From NCBI GenBank assembly GCA_963854835.1, contig OY978526.1, forward strand, positions 22,660,334-22,724,333: a DNA stretch of 64,000 nucleotides, given 5' to 3'. Positions 26,035 through 38,300 of the stretch are shown piece after piece (within the stretch, counting starts at the first letter, position 1; every line of letters begins with the position of its first letter). The notes under the pieces are model-generated. The model was not told the origin of the DNA. It made no database searches and saw only the letters and a list, made by a program, of their open reading frames with translations. A program made the position numbers and the translations under genes. The stretch comes from Megamerina dolium. Lineage: Eukaryota; Arthropoda; Insecta; Diptera; Megamerinidae.

Positions 26035-27330
26035 AGCATGAATTAATGTCGACAATTTTTCGAAACAATGTCGAAATATTTTATGCTATTTTTTCGACGT
26101 AATTGCAAACAAAAATGTCGAAAAAATTAAGTTGATATGATTTTTCGACATTGTTGCAAAAAAAATTGTTGAATAATATCGAAAAAATATATAGAAGCAA
26201 ATTTTCGACGTTGTTGTATACATTTTAGCGGTAATAATAGCGGCAAAATTAAGTTGCAAACTTTTCAGAAATTAAAATTTCGACATTATTGCGACAATGC
26301 AACAAAATCAAAAAAATACCGAATTATTGAAAACATTTTCGGAATTTATAGTGCTAATAGTCAATACGTAAGGTAACAGAAAGTACACTAAAGTAATCTA
26401 AAATACGGAGTGCGATTAGTCAACACGAATAGCTCAGACTATATGGGAAAGAAAAAGATAGCTAGGTTTAGTATAAAATAGAAATATGATAGAGAGAATA
26501 AGAGAATGACTCTCATGTGCTCCGTTGAAAATCTAATTTCTACAGATTCCAACGTTACTTTACCTACCAATCCGTTTTGACTAATTTCGCTCTTATGGCT
26601 TTTGTATGAAATAGATTGGACTAGCTGATCCGTTACCTACCGATACGTGTTGACTAATCGCTCTATAAGGAAGGCTTGCTTGAAAAACGGAGTGAGAGTT
26701 TTGAAGTACACTGTAAAATATCTATCAAAGGTTAATGTGAAAGGGTATTACTGGTAACATGAATTAATATCGAAAAATTGTTGCAATAATGTCGTAATAT
26801 TTTTGGCACTTTTTTGTATTTTTTGCAAAAAATAATGTCGAAAAAAATATGTGGCTTAGAATTTGTGTCATTGTTGGAAATATTTTTAAATACAACATTA
26901 TCAATTATGAATTATCAAAATGAAATTGCTTTAAAAATATAAATTTCGATATTATTCCAAAAATATTTTTCAACAGAAAACAATTTCGTCATTTTTGCAA
27001 AGAATGATCGACATTAGGGAAAACCTGGTTGAAAAATAGAGTCAGAGATTTTCAACGTCATAAGCACCATGTTGCAAAAATGTCGAAATATTTTTGTTAC
27101 TTTTTCGATATTATTGGAAGAAAAATTGAAATAATGTCGAAAAAAGTTTATGAAATTGGATTTTTGATATTGTCACAAAATGTTTGGCGAAACTAAAGGA
27201 AATCAGCAAAAATTAACATTTCGACATTATTTCATAATTTATTTTTGCCAAAATAATTTTCCATTAAAAAAAAATTATTGCAAAAAATTTATTGCTTTTC
27301 GGTAAAAGTGTTGCGAAAACGTTAACAGTT
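26035..27330. repeat. Unknown repeat rich in aatgtcgaaa / tttcgacatt motifs
   Basis: More than a dozen copies of (t)aatgtcgaaa and its complement tttcgacatt occur in both orientations at irregular spacing across 26035-26340 and 26755-27300. The same vocabulary recurs at 39930-40345. The two motif-rich parts flank a different segment with a perfect 16-bp inverted repeat (26412-26427 and 26646-26661). No coding potential. Confidence 0.6.
26355..26670. repeat. Small inverted-repeat element candidate
   Basis: GCGATTAGTCAACACG at 26412-26427 pairs exactly with CGTGTTGACTAATCGC at 26646-26661. Related tgactaat copies lie near 26578, and aagtacact/acggagtg motifs occur near 26382-26411 and again near 26692-26715. 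It resembles a MITE or foldback core. No ends with a clear target duplication were found. Confidence 0.5.
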
Positions 27331-29420
27331 TAATATTTTAGACACATTCTTGTTGAAAATACTGTATGCCTTGCATGCCTTGAATTGATAATTGATTTTT
27401 AACTGCAATATTTATAAAAAATAATTTTTTGTGGGAATTTTTGATTGATAAAGAATTGAATATCGATTATAAGTTTTATGAATATGGCAGATAAAAGTTG
27501 AATGTTATTTTCCATAAAAATCATTGCAAAAGTTCTTCCATTAATCTGAATAATATTACCGAAATGGTCAGCTCAGCTAAGTAGTCCTTTAGGGGATATT
27601 TCTATTACAAACTATTTCGTTATTCTAAGCATACAAGTTAGTTATCGCCTAAAAATAGTTTTCATTTCTAATTAAAACAGTAATTTCGTTTTTGTGTATA
27701 CAAAAAATAATTGCAAATATCAATAAAGTATAGTTTATGAACTGAAATGATTCTCTAGGCAATCGAGAGCTAAAGTATATATGTATAAGTAATGAAGAAA
27801 TTCACAAAAATAACTTTCAATCAGCCGAAATAAGTGTGAATTAAAAAAAAAAAAGCCGCATTCCAAGCTGAAGCATTAACACTTCTCTACTACATGTCAT
27901 GCGTCAATTCATTGTGTCCGCCAAAACTAAAAAGAAGGTTAATCATTTCCAATAACAACAACAACAACAACAATAATAACAAAACAAATTCATTCACATG
28001 CAAATACTTACATAGGTAGACAACACGCATGTATTTATGAGTATTTATTTATGTATGTATGAACATAGTCGGAATCAGTTATTGTCCATCGGCAACAATT
28101 TACGCCACCGGAATGATACACAGGCAGACTTTCCCTTTTTGCTGACATAACAATTGAACAGTATTTTTATATTTTATTATTATATTATTATTATTATTAT
28201 TATTATTATTTTGTTTTTGTTGCTTTCGTATGCTATCATCGTAGTCATTATCGTCTTCTACATGCATGCTACTAATATGTATTACATACTACTACTACTA
28301 CTACTACTACTACTATTACTACTTAATACCTTTTGCGTTATTTTTGAATTTTATTTTATTGTACATACTCGTATGCGTCTTCATTTTCAACTACTTTTTA
28401 TGCTGCTCTTGTTCGCTTGGTTAAACTTGGCAGAGCTACCAACCAAATGTACTTTGTGTAAAAGTCACATGAACAGGCGCAATGAGACAACCATCCAAAA
28501 ATGACTGACATGTGGAACACTTACAAGCAAATTTATTGCAAATTTAAGTCAACGAAAGTGAGGGTTTGTTGTAACAGCAATAACAACAACAACAACAACA
28601 ACAACAACTATCTACAATATTTTGAAAAATATTTCCGCTGTTGTTCATCATCTTTTTTAAAATCTTATTAATAGGATGTTTGTAGCAAAGGATAGTATCA
28701 TACTATCGTAAATAATACAAATACAATTTGTGTTTTATTCAAATTATATACATACATATATTCACATATTTAATAGCAAAATAAGATGAATATATATATT
28801 TTCATCTCATTTAATAAGCACCGATTTTCTCTTCCCCATTTTTTGCATTAGGCTTAGAGCTAAACGAAACTACAATCAATATTTAAAAACAAGAAATGCC
28901 AATCACAGTATATTATCTATAATATCATTACTTCTTGTCTTTAGATGTTGAAGTAATGGGTACTATTTTGTAGCTCATATCATTCGAATTGCGTGAGAAA
29001 TTATATTGAAGAAAAATGCTGACGATATAAAATTTTTTTTTTTTTTTTTGCATTTATGGTATAACTCAATGCAGAAACATTATTATCATTCTTGCCGACT
29101 CATGGCACCTTGCTTTCGACCTATTATTGGCAAAAGAACAACATCTTCAGTAACAAAAGAATAAAAGCTAGAACTAAGTGCGAGAGTAAATGCAAAGGTC
29201 GACTTAAAATATACATTCTTTACGAACGGATCCTCTCAACAGAAGAGAAGAGTTTGTTCGATCCGGGTTTGTCTCAAGAAAGTAAATTTTTGAGCCCACG
29301 GGTTAAAACCCGAACATTTTTTAAACAGAAATATGCATTATAAAGAGGTGTAGCAACCCGAATCTTGACAGAAACAACAAAAATCAGAACTAAGTAATTT
29401 GATCAAGCAATCTTACTTAC
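27330..29420. other. AT-rich stretch with microsatellites
   Basis: CAA/CAACAA run at 27957-27976, TAT run 28179-28209, CTA run 28289-28318, CAA run 28583-28607, poly-T at 29034-29049. The frame at 28154-28504 is mostly a translation of these runs. A Lys/Arg-rich frame near 29092-29343 is unrecognised. Confidence 0.5.
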
Positions 29421-29424
29421 TTAC

Positions 29425-30660
29425 TTACTTATGTGGCCATAACAACCAAATATCGATTTCGGCCGAATATAACATGCTTCGCCAGCCATCTCTGTTCTTC
29501 CCTAACTGGCGCCAGTTAGAAATACCAAGCGCCGTCAGATTCTCCAGTACTTGATCTTTCCACCGGAGGTTAGGTCTGCCTCTTCTGCGTCGTCCTCCAA
29601 CGGATTCAGAATATAACACCTTCTTAGCTGGAGTGTGTTCTTCCATTCGCTCGACATGACCTATCCAGCGCAGCCGATGGATTTTGATGCACTTTACTAT
29701 GTCAATATCGGCATACAGCTCGTACAACTTATAGTTGTACCTTATTCGGTACTCGCCACCAACACAAATAGATCCAAAGATCTTGCGTAGGTCTTTTCTC
29801 TCGAAAACTCCAAGCATTCACTCATCCGAGGTGGAAATTGTTCAAGGTGCAGCGCCATATATAAAGACAGGGATGTTGAGAGACTTGTAGAGTGTAGTTT
29901 TCGTTCTTCGAGAGAGGGCTCGACTTCTCAATTGCTTACTTAGTCCAGGCAATCAGCTAGACATTAAGGCGTTTGGCTCTTATCAGATTGATTTCAAATT
30001 TCAACAGAGGATAATAAGAAGAAGGCGAAGAAAGTCTCCAACTCAATCTGTTAGACCTAAATCTCTATTATGGAGCGACCACGAGACATTATTCCAAGCA
30101 CTAACATATTCTTCAATACTTGATCTTTTCAAAGGGTCATACCATGTTCTTTTAGTCGTTCGACATGACCGATATTGGGACCTCGTAAAGCACATGGTTG
30201 TATCTTATTTGGTACTCGCCAACATCGCATATAGGTCCCAGGGTCATTCCTCTCGAAAACTCCAAGCAACCTCATATCACAGATGGAAATTCAGCATCAT
30301 CAGCGTGATTCGTGATTTCCCAATTGCATACTTAGCTCAAAGTACCAACTATTTGCAAATTGGTTTTATATGTCAGTCTATTTTTCTTGCGTCTTCTTCA
30401 GAATTTGGCGTAGTATGAGAATATTTTCAATCCTGGTTTAGTATCATACAGTTTGTCGAACATACGCTTCAATCTTTCAACCACTACGCACGCTAAAAGC
30501 TTGTTAGCTGAAATTGGCGCAAATTGTGGAGTCTCCTTTCTTGTATACAGACAAAGAACTGCTACCTCCACAACATCGGCTTATCAGATTTCGCTGAGGA
30601 TCGGACTGCAAGAATATACTTTACAAGCACCTATTCAGCGTCCTAAAAGAAATCAATGAC
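29425..30660 (-). mobile_element. Non-LTR retrotransposon 3' part, minus strand
   Basis: The frame 29425-29817 (minus) reads VFERKDLRKIFGSICVGGEY, KIHRLRWIGHVERMEE and RRRRGRPNLRWKDQVLENLT, ending in GWRSMLYSAE. It is the same LINE family as 11190-12830, here with an intact C-terminal frame. Further minus-strand pieces of the same RT are decayed between about 29830 and 30660. ttacttacttacttac at 29413-29428 beside its end may be the element's repetitive 3' tail. Confidence 0.75.
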
Positions 30661-30779
30661 CTTTAGAGTCCTATGGATTTCACAATAAATCAATTGTAGT
30701 CCCAATGACGGGACATCTTTTCGTACCATGCTTCTTTATTTTTCCACAATAGAAATACATTAGAAAAGTACAACAGGAT

Positions 30780-30870
30780 TACAATTTTATGAGTGCCGGC
30801 TTCCATGAGAACTAAAGGGAACGAAAAAGCTGATCAAGCTATCAAGAAGAGAAGCGACACCAAACGAAAA
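30780..30870 (+). mobile_element. Possible RNase H fragment of a LINE
   Basis: VPASMRTKGNEKADQAIKK resembles the last RNase H motif (VPGH-GI-GNE-AD-LAK) of LINE polyproteins. It is very short, so it is only suggestive. Confidence 0.3.
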
Positions 30871-31980
30871 TGGGAATTCTCTCCGATAACTCCTCTGATA
30901 ACTCTAGCAGGGAAAAAAAAAAGTAAATCATCAGAGCACATTCTTGAACAACGCCCTGCGCTATTACACACTCGCACAAAATCGAGAAAAGCTCGGCAAG
31001 GGCAACGGCCAAAGAGCACATAACTTTTGTTTCAACTCCATCAAATTATATCAATATTAAGCTGCTGGTTTATTACAAAATAATCTTATAAAATTTCTGT
31101 TCTTTCTTTCAATATTGTAGCACAAAGTTGGCAACGCAATTAATAAATGTTTTCATAAAATGAGCTGTTTACTGTGATAGATTGATTTTTTTCAAGGTTT
31201 TGTATCAAAAAACGATTCTTATTAAATAGACCGAATACGCAACAATCTTACAGAAATTAAATTGGAATATTTTAAAACTAGATTTGCCATTATTTTAGCT
31301 TAGAATATTTATGCGGTGAGGAATTTGGTCAAATTGGCATAGCTTATAAATACGTACAAGTAGTAGATATATCTATTTTTTCCAAAACATGTAATTATTA
31401 CATGTTTTGGAAAATTTACCAAAAAAAATTACAAGACATTACCTTTTCAGGTTATTTAAGAACATATCTACTATGTAACTTCAAACCTTATAAGAATTTA
31501 TTCATTCTATTGCATTCCAATTCAAAATTAAGCTTCAACTGAGCAAAACCAGATTTAATAATGGTGTTTTTCTCGTGGATTTTTTTTGTTTTTTGTATTT
31601 GCGCGTGTCTGTCTTATTATTATTATTATTTTTTTTTTTTTTGCGAAATTAGATGAATATTATCGCTATGATCATTTAAAACTTAGCATTAATACATTGA
31701 CAAAAGAAGTAAATTTTATCTACTACTACCTTATATTTTCATTTTCGTATAAACTCAACCTGTTATCTGTACAATTTGTTATTGACATTTATAAGACTTA
31801 TTGTTTTTGGGTTATCGGAAACTCTTCGAGTATTTTGCAATAGTCACATGTATTTTGAACTCTATTAGTGTCATCGCAATTAAACATTGTTTAAGAAATG
31901 TGTTGAGTTTAAATCCATTGTTCAATTTTTACATCAAATTAAGTATGAATAATACACATGCTATTCACAATTCTTCTATA
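30871..31980. other. AT-rich intronic stretch
   Basis: Contains a short inverted repeat, ccaaaacatgtaat/attacatgttttgg, near 31382-31410. No coding signal seen. Confidence 0.45.
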
Positions 31981-32116
31981 CAGGGTGGACCATCAAACAT
32001 TTGGAATTAGAACTACCGGTTATTTTGGTTTCGAGAGCTATGGGACACATTTATGTTTGAACAAAGTTGGAAAATAGTGAAAGCTGACTTCTTACTTTTA
32101 TCGAAAAAATACAAAT

Positions 32117-32457
32117 ATAAATATGTGGCACTTAGAAGCCCCGAAGAGCCGAGCTTCTCTTCCAATACTGTAGTGCGTGTTAATTTTTGGACATTATTAG
32201 AAGAGACCTACTTATTTTAGCCGATTCCGAATGGCAGAACCCTTGTGACATAACTTTTTTGAGCTTTGTTACAGAGTTCTTTCTTACAGAGCTTTTCCAT
32301 CGCAAATTGTTACTGCCAGAAAAATTGCCAATTGCTTGCCGACAGGTGGGTACCGTTCGAAAGAAAAATATTTTCGATAATAAATTTATGCTTCCGCCGG
32401 GGACTGAACCCACGACCTACAGATGAGAATGCCAACACACTAACCTTTGAGCTACGC
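32117..32457 (-). mobile_element. tRNA-derived SINE copy
   Basis: Full-length-like copy with the head at the right (complement of taacctttgagctacg) and the tail at the left. It carries the gaacccacgacctac B-box side. It inserted between the left end and the ORF of the IS630/Tc1-like transposon. Confidence 0.82.
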
Positions 32458-33099
32458 TACTCTACTCTGACCTGAGCTATCCTATCGAAACATTCACTTC
32501 CACAGCCAGTGCGCTCAGCCGAAAACATTGCTGCTGTTGCTCAGAGTATGCTTGAACATCCATCAACATCACATCGTCATCGTTCTCAGGAACTGAACAC
32601 ATCTTGCGCTTCTCTGAGAAGAATTTTGCATAAAGACCTCGGTATCAAGGTCTACAAAGTTCAATTAGTCCGATGCGTTTTCACTACGTCCAATGGGGTG
32701 AAGATCATTTGGCCGAAAATGAGAATGTTTTATCGAAAAATCATGTTTTCCAATGAAGTTCATTTCAACCTTGGAGGCTATGTCAATAAACAAAATTGTC
32801 ACATTTCGGTATCAGAGAATTCACACGTCATTGTTGAGAAGCCAATGCATCCACAACGAGTGATTGTTTGTTGTGGTTTTTGGTCACGCCGCATCATTGG
32901 GACATTTTTCTTCGAAAATGAGCAAAGAGTCGACGTTACCGTCAATGGCGAGCGTTAAAGTGCCATGATGAACGAATTGCAATCATACGTAGGGTTTTAG
33001 ATTAAAATCTTTCGAGAAATTTGACATTGGAGGTTGCCGCAGTACCCCATACTGGTTCATACTGAGTTTAGGACAGCTGAGTAGAGTAAGAGTTTACTC

Positions 33100-33960
33100 T
33101 CGAGTGAGACTTTAGAATGTCTGAGTTTGGTGAAGATATGAGTTAGTTAGTTTGCTATCGAGCTGCATGCCTAGGTATTTAGTTTCGTTACATTGCGTAA
33201 TATATAGTTTTACGGGTGGGTAGGTGCTACATTTAAGGGTGAACGTAGCCTGGATAGACTTGGTTTCATTTGACTTGATTCGCCAATCTTTTAACCAATG
33301 AGTAATCTTGTCTAACCCTTTTTGGAGCATAGCCGAAGCTAGTTGCGGAAAGGTATCCATTGCGAGGACAGCAGTATCGTCTGCAAAAGTGCCAATGATG
33401 GATTCTTCAGAGGCTGGTAAGTCGCATGTGTAAAGCAGGTATAGAATGGGACGCATGACGTTGCCTTGAGGTGCACCGTCTGAATTTTCAGACGTAGAGT
33501 TCAGACTGTTCTTCACCTTGCTTGACGATAAAGTATCGACTTTCGTGATAGGACTTGATAAATATGTAAAAGTTTATCGGAAGGGTGTCCTTTATTTTAT
33601 AGAGTAAACTGTCATGCCACCAGACACGGTCGAAAGCTTGAGATATATCACGAAACGCAACTGTACAGTATTTTTTATTTGTTCGAATGCATTGTGAATA
33701 TAATTTATAAGTCTATGTACTTGTTCATTTGTGCTGTGCTGTGCTGTATCCTGAAACCGAATTTGTGGTTAGAAATTAGTTTGCGTCTTTCTATTACTGG
33801 CATCAATCTTTTGAGGAAAAGGGTTTCCATAAGTTTGGAGACAACTGATAGCAAGCTAATGGGGCAATATGACTCCACTTTGTCTAGACTTTTTCCGGGC
33901 TTGAGCATCATTTTTACTTGCGCAACTTTCCACTGCGGGGAAACAAAAAAATTGAGTTGA
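33100..33960 (-). mobile_element. Jockey-clade non-LTR retrotransposon fragment
   Basis: The minus-strand RT domain is readable in pieces. 33705-33911 gives MLKPGKSLDKVESYCPISLL then SKLMETLFLKRL (RT block 1-2). 33112-33516 gives GAPQGNVMRPILYLLYTCDL and GTFADDTAVLAMD, where FADD is the catalytic box. These match the Jockey family order. Both N-terminal endonuclease and C-terminal end are missing and frameshifts separate the blocks. It lies within the IS630/Tc1-like element. Confidence 0.8.
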
Positions 33961-34060
33961 TCGGATGCGGAGGTACTATAAAGCTTATAATCTTAAATGA
34001 AAAAATCTGTCTTAAAATTAATTATTTTTTTTATAGCCGATTCTAATTCCAAATTTTAAA

Positions 34061-35987
34061 TTACTTTAATATTTCCGTAAAGGCAAGAATGAAAGGCAGG
34101 TCTATGAAAAATGACATACAGGGACATATAGGGACGATATGCAGGAGATTCAGATTCCTTCTGTTAACTATTTTGAATGGCTTTTTTTAAATTATTTTAC
34201 ATTTATATTTTCTGATATTTGAAAAGCTCATGATGAGCATTTGGCAAATTTTGCTACATTTTTGTTTTTCAATCTCATTGGAATATAATATAGACGCTAT
34301 TGCACTCATGACAAATAATTATTACATATGACTGTTTACAGGTGCATTCACACATAAGTGTTAGTAAGTAAATTAAATCCATGTGTGTGTGAGTGTGTGT
34401 GTGTATTTATATGATGGACATGATTGATTGAAGATAAATAATTTAAAACGTCACGTCATGGTTTCATTAGCTTTAGTCGTGCGCTTTTACATATAAAAAC
34501 ACAAATACACACACAATTTCATTTACACTAACACTTTCATAGTTATAAACAAATAGAAATGATTGTATGAAATAACAACAACAACAACAACAACAACAAC
34601 GACGAAAACGCATTACAATATTGTTTTGGTTTGAAAGAAATTTTTTTTTTATGTAAACCGATTTCAACAGCATTATAGCGCAAGCACGCACACACAGAAG
34701 CAGGTTGACGACAAGTACTACATACGAATATTCATACATTGTAACGTATTTACATACATATATAGGCAATGCGCCACCATGTGCATACCACTAGCATGTA
34801 TGTGGGTATAATTTTCTGTTTTTGTTATTTTTTTATTTTTTTTTGTTTGTTTGTCTATTTATTTATTTATTTGTTTGATTGTTGTTGTTGTTGTTGTTGT
34901 TGATGTTTTTCGTGATTTCTGCAAATGGTTCAGCACATGTTGTTGTTGTTGCTCGTATTTCTGCTATTGAAATATTACAATTGCAATTACCAATCGACTA
35001 GAAACAAGAAATTCATTAAAAATATATGTAATTAATACAGCAACAACAGCAACAACAACAACAATATGTTTTTATACATATATGCAATAATAATTATTGT
35101 AAAAGTAGCAAGTTATTTAAACGAAAGCGATTGAATTTTTTTTTTTTTTATAGATGGTATTTCTGTTTATTCATTTGATTTTTCCTGCTTACATAGCCAA
35201 AACAAAATTCGATCAACAATTTTTAATTGCATAATTATCCAAATACATATTTAGACTTTATTTAAAAAAAAAAAAAAAAAGAAACAACAGAGTGAGCGAG
35301 TGAGTGAAAAAAATTATACTTTACTTTAATATATTCAAAAATATTATTGTCGTACATACATGCTTGCATACAAATATTCACACATATACAGCCATACATG
35401 GTATTCACATGTATACGCATGCGCATACTTAAGTAATTTATATAAGTTTGTATCTATATCTATGTATGTACGAATATATGTAGTACCTATGAAGAAAGTG
35501 CAGTCCAAGCTCGTGTGCGATTGTCTATGCATGTATGCAATCGTACGTGAATCGATACGCATATGAAATTTGGTAAAAAAAAAAAAAATATTTATAATTA
35601 TTTACGTATTTCAAGAAAGTAGTTACAATAGACGTATCTATGCGAGTTTTGAATTTCTGATTGATTTGACATACAAATAATACAATGTCCAAAATAACAA
35701 AACAAAAACATATTTTACTTGACACGACACATGGTGCATGTTATAGGCCTAGTTAATTTCAAATACATCCGCAAAACCTGAACTCAGGTCCAAAAAAGCA
35801 GTTTATCAAAGGTTTGGCTATAATATAAACAGATAAGAATATATACTATACTCTAACAATAGCTAGAAGACCGAGAAACGAGAAATTTTTGCCATATTTT
35901 GACCTATAACTTCAAAAATATACACTCAATTTTATAATTTGATATGACTTTAGAAAGTAAGAATATATTCGATTATAACGGTATATA

Positions 35988-36053
<66 letters not shown>

Positions 36054-36089
36054 CATTCCTATAAAGATTAGCAGAGTAATTCCACAAAG
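34061..36089. other. AT-rich stretch with microsatellites
   Basis: CAA run 34577-34600, TTG run 34878-34901, CAA-rich patch 35039-35063, poly-A 35264-35280, (TA)n 35992-36051. No coding or RNA gene recognised. Confidence 0.5.
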
Positions 36090-36091
36090 TA

Positions 36092-36673
36092 CAGGGTGAT
36101 TTTTTAGCAACTTTCTTTTTGGCAACACTGTTTTTGGCAGCTCAGCTGTCATGTCGTGTAACATGTTACTATCAAACAGGTACAGTTTGGTCTATAATTT
36201 AACCGTGAATCGCTATGCAAACGAACAACGCTTGTAGATTTTTGAATTTGATTATCAAAATCCATGCTCTGTTCATTCATTTTTATCTTCTGAGGCGGCT
36301 ATTCGGAATCTTGTGACTAAATTTCACACCAAATTTACATTATTGGACATTAAACCACCAACACGCATACATAGAGTGTGGACGGATGAAAATATCGCAG
36401 CTGTATTCGCCAGTGTTGTTGATGACCCTAAATTATCGATTTATTCGTGAAATACTGGCCGATATGTTGGAGAGAGTATACTAAAATTTAAACCAACGTA
36501 TGAACCATGTGAGGCGCAGCCGCAGACAACATTTACATGAAATCATCTTTCAACATTGAATTATATTGATCGTTCTATTGACTCAAATAAAGATTTTATA
36601 CATTTTTCTAAATGTTATGGGGTTTTTTTTTTTAAATCAAATCTAAAGGCTCTTAAAGGCTCTAGCTGCCCTG
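36092..36673 (+). mobile_element. 582-bp deletion derivative of an IS630/Tc1-like transposon
   Basis: Flanked by TA (36090-36091, 36674-36675), with short inverted ends beginning cagggtgattttttagca and cagggcagctagagcc. The 5' half encodes the transposase HTH part (FHTKFTLLDIKPPTRIHRVW, DENIAAVFASVVDDPKLSIY). The sequence then jumps to the C-terminal end (NQRMNHVRRSRRQHLHEIIF). The whole catalytic domain has been removed. It is nonautonomous by construction. Confidence 0.8.
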
Positions 36674-36749
36674 TACAATAAATAGTATGAGTGGCTTGAC
36701 CATTTTTTTGCAATATTATCTTCACCAAACTACAAAAATTAGTGGGTAT

Positions 36750-37116
36750 AAAAATAAATAAATAAATATGTGGCACTTAAAGCCCCAAAGGGCTCATTGG
36801 CCGAGTTTCTCTTCCATTACTGTTGTGCGTCTTAAATTTGGACAGTATTAGAAGGGACCTACTTATTTTAGCCGGTTCCGAACGGCAGAACACTTGTGAC
36901 ATCACTTTTTCTGAGCTTTGTCACAGAGTTCTTTAAGAAGCTTTTTCATGGCATGTTGTTACTGTCGGAAGAATTGCCAATTGCTTGCCGACAGGTGGGT
37001 ACCATTCGAAAGAAAAATCTTTTCGATATTAAATTTGTTATGCATCAGTCGGGGATTGAACCCACGACCTACAGATCAGAAGGCGAACACACTAACCACT
37101 GAGCTACAGCACCCAC
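36750..37116 (-). mobile_element. tRNA-derived SINE, best-preserved copy
   Basis: On the minus strand the head contains a pol III A box, TAGCTCAGTGG (37096-37106), and a B box, GTTCAATCC (complement of 37053-37061), 34 bp apart. A body of about 250 bp and a (AAAT)n-type tail at the left follow. Perfect 13-bp target duplications AATTAGTGGGTAT lie at 36737-36749 and 37117-37129. A-box and B-box spacing and the GTGG-start acceptor-like end indicate tRNA ancestry; the anticodon region is too altered to name the tRNA. Confidence 0.9.
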
Positions 37117-38027
37117 AATTAGTGGGTATGGCTAGCACATTTCATGGAAAATTGTTACAAAGTATTTGATTAATATTAAGTGAGTTATATGGATTGAAAT
37201 TTTTTAAAATTATGAACTATAGGCAGCTCAGGCGAATTTTTTTTTTTTTTTTTTTTTTGAGTATCATAACATTTGCTCAAGTTATCGTAAATTTCTTTGG
37301 AGACACTAGTGGCAATCACTTGTTTACACTTAAAAAAAAAAAAGATTAAAAAATACTTAATTTTTGAAGAAAATATTCCATATAAAAAAGAGGCTCTCCA
37401 TATAATAAACCTTCCATAAAAGCTTTATTGTGTATTGAGGAAAAACATTTCTCATAGAAAGTGGAGAGGTCTCCATATAATAAAAACTAAAAGAGAGAAT
37501 AGAGTGGTCTGGTGATGTTTTCGTAAGGCAACGTAGCTAACTGCTTCAAACTGACGAAGCTAGAACAATCCTTGTTGAACTCATCGCAAGTCAAATCACT
37601 CGTCATCAGGTAGTTTATCCTGCTTACTATGTAATGACGTCTTCATTCTAAATGGAAGCCCTCCTTGTGAAGACCTTCATTTTAATGGGGAACCTCCATG
37701 CGGCGACCACAGGGCAACGTCGTTCTAGCACCCACTGAGCGGCAGCTAAAGTAAGTGGCGAAAACTTCCCTCAATTTGAGGTTGTGCGTTGGGACCCACC
37801 ACATAAAAACCTTTCTTCAGTGAAAAAAAAAAAGAAGAACAAGAGACATAGAGACCTATATCATACCATAAATTTATCGGTGAAAAACCATTTTTATAAG
37901 AATTAGAGGAGACTCCATATAACTCCAAATTAAAATAGAAGCCCACAGTTTAACATTGTTTAGCAAAAATGCCTTCAGAAATATACCAAGAGTGTTTGTT
38001 TGCAAACCAAAAAAATATAATTTGTTG
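37117..38027. repeat. Unknown interspersed repeat remnant
   Basis: About 37480-37830 is less AT-rich, with aacctccatgcggcgacc and a gttgtgcgttgggacc segment. It looks like part of an old transposon but no frame or end is recognisable. The rest is AT-rich with poly-T at 37240-37258. Confidence 0.3.
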
Positions 38028-38300
38028 GAATGCGTTCACTTTCTGATCTGTAGGTCGTGCGTTGAAAATAATTTTCAAAGTGATTGTCAATTCTTTCGGC
38101 AATAGGAATTTGCCATGAAAATGCTTCTAAAAAGGGCTTTGCGACAAATCTCAGACAGGCATTCTGGCGTTGAGGACCGGCAATATAAGTAGGTCCCTTC
38201 GAATACTGTAAGAAAAAAAAAAATACGCACAACAGTATTGGAAAAGAAGCTTTGCCAAAGTGCCGCTTGGGGCCTATAAGTGCCATATATTTATTTTTAT
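38028..38300 (+). mobile_element. Diverged SINE copy, plus orientation
   Basis: Head at the left (ttctgatctgtaggtcgtgc), body complementing the other copies, and a tail tgccatatatttattttta at the right. It is the only one of nine copies with the head pointing left. It is the oldest-looking copy. Confidence 0.72.

Larger units (their letters stand above)
31981..34060 (+). mobile_element. IS630/Tc1-like transposon carrying a SINE and a LINE fragment
   Basis: The left end, cagggtggaccatcaaacat, lies next to TA (31979-31980). ATTTGGAATTAGAA at 31999-32012 is matched by its exact complement at 34041-34054, marking the inner part of the right end; the outermost right bases are eroded. The transposase (32507-32960) reads RSAENIAAVAQSMLEHPSTS, RRILHKDLGIKVYKVQL and GYVNKQNCH, then MHPQRVIVCCGF and FFFENEQ. 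The expected first catalytic Asp (FSDEAHF in the family) is Asn (FSNEVHF). A SINE (32117-32457) interrupts it upstream of the ORF and a Jockey-type LINE fragment (33100-33960) replaces or interrupts its second half. Confidence 0.75.

Noticed and set aside
28154..28504. A 116-aa hydrophobic frame
   Set aside because: Its first two-thirds translate TAT and CTA runs; the remainder has no recognised domain or splice sites.
37040..37116. tRNA gene on the minus strand
   Set aside because: A and B boxes are present but stem pairing is poor and the sequence continues into a SINE body with A/T tail and target duplications; it recurs at all SINE copies.
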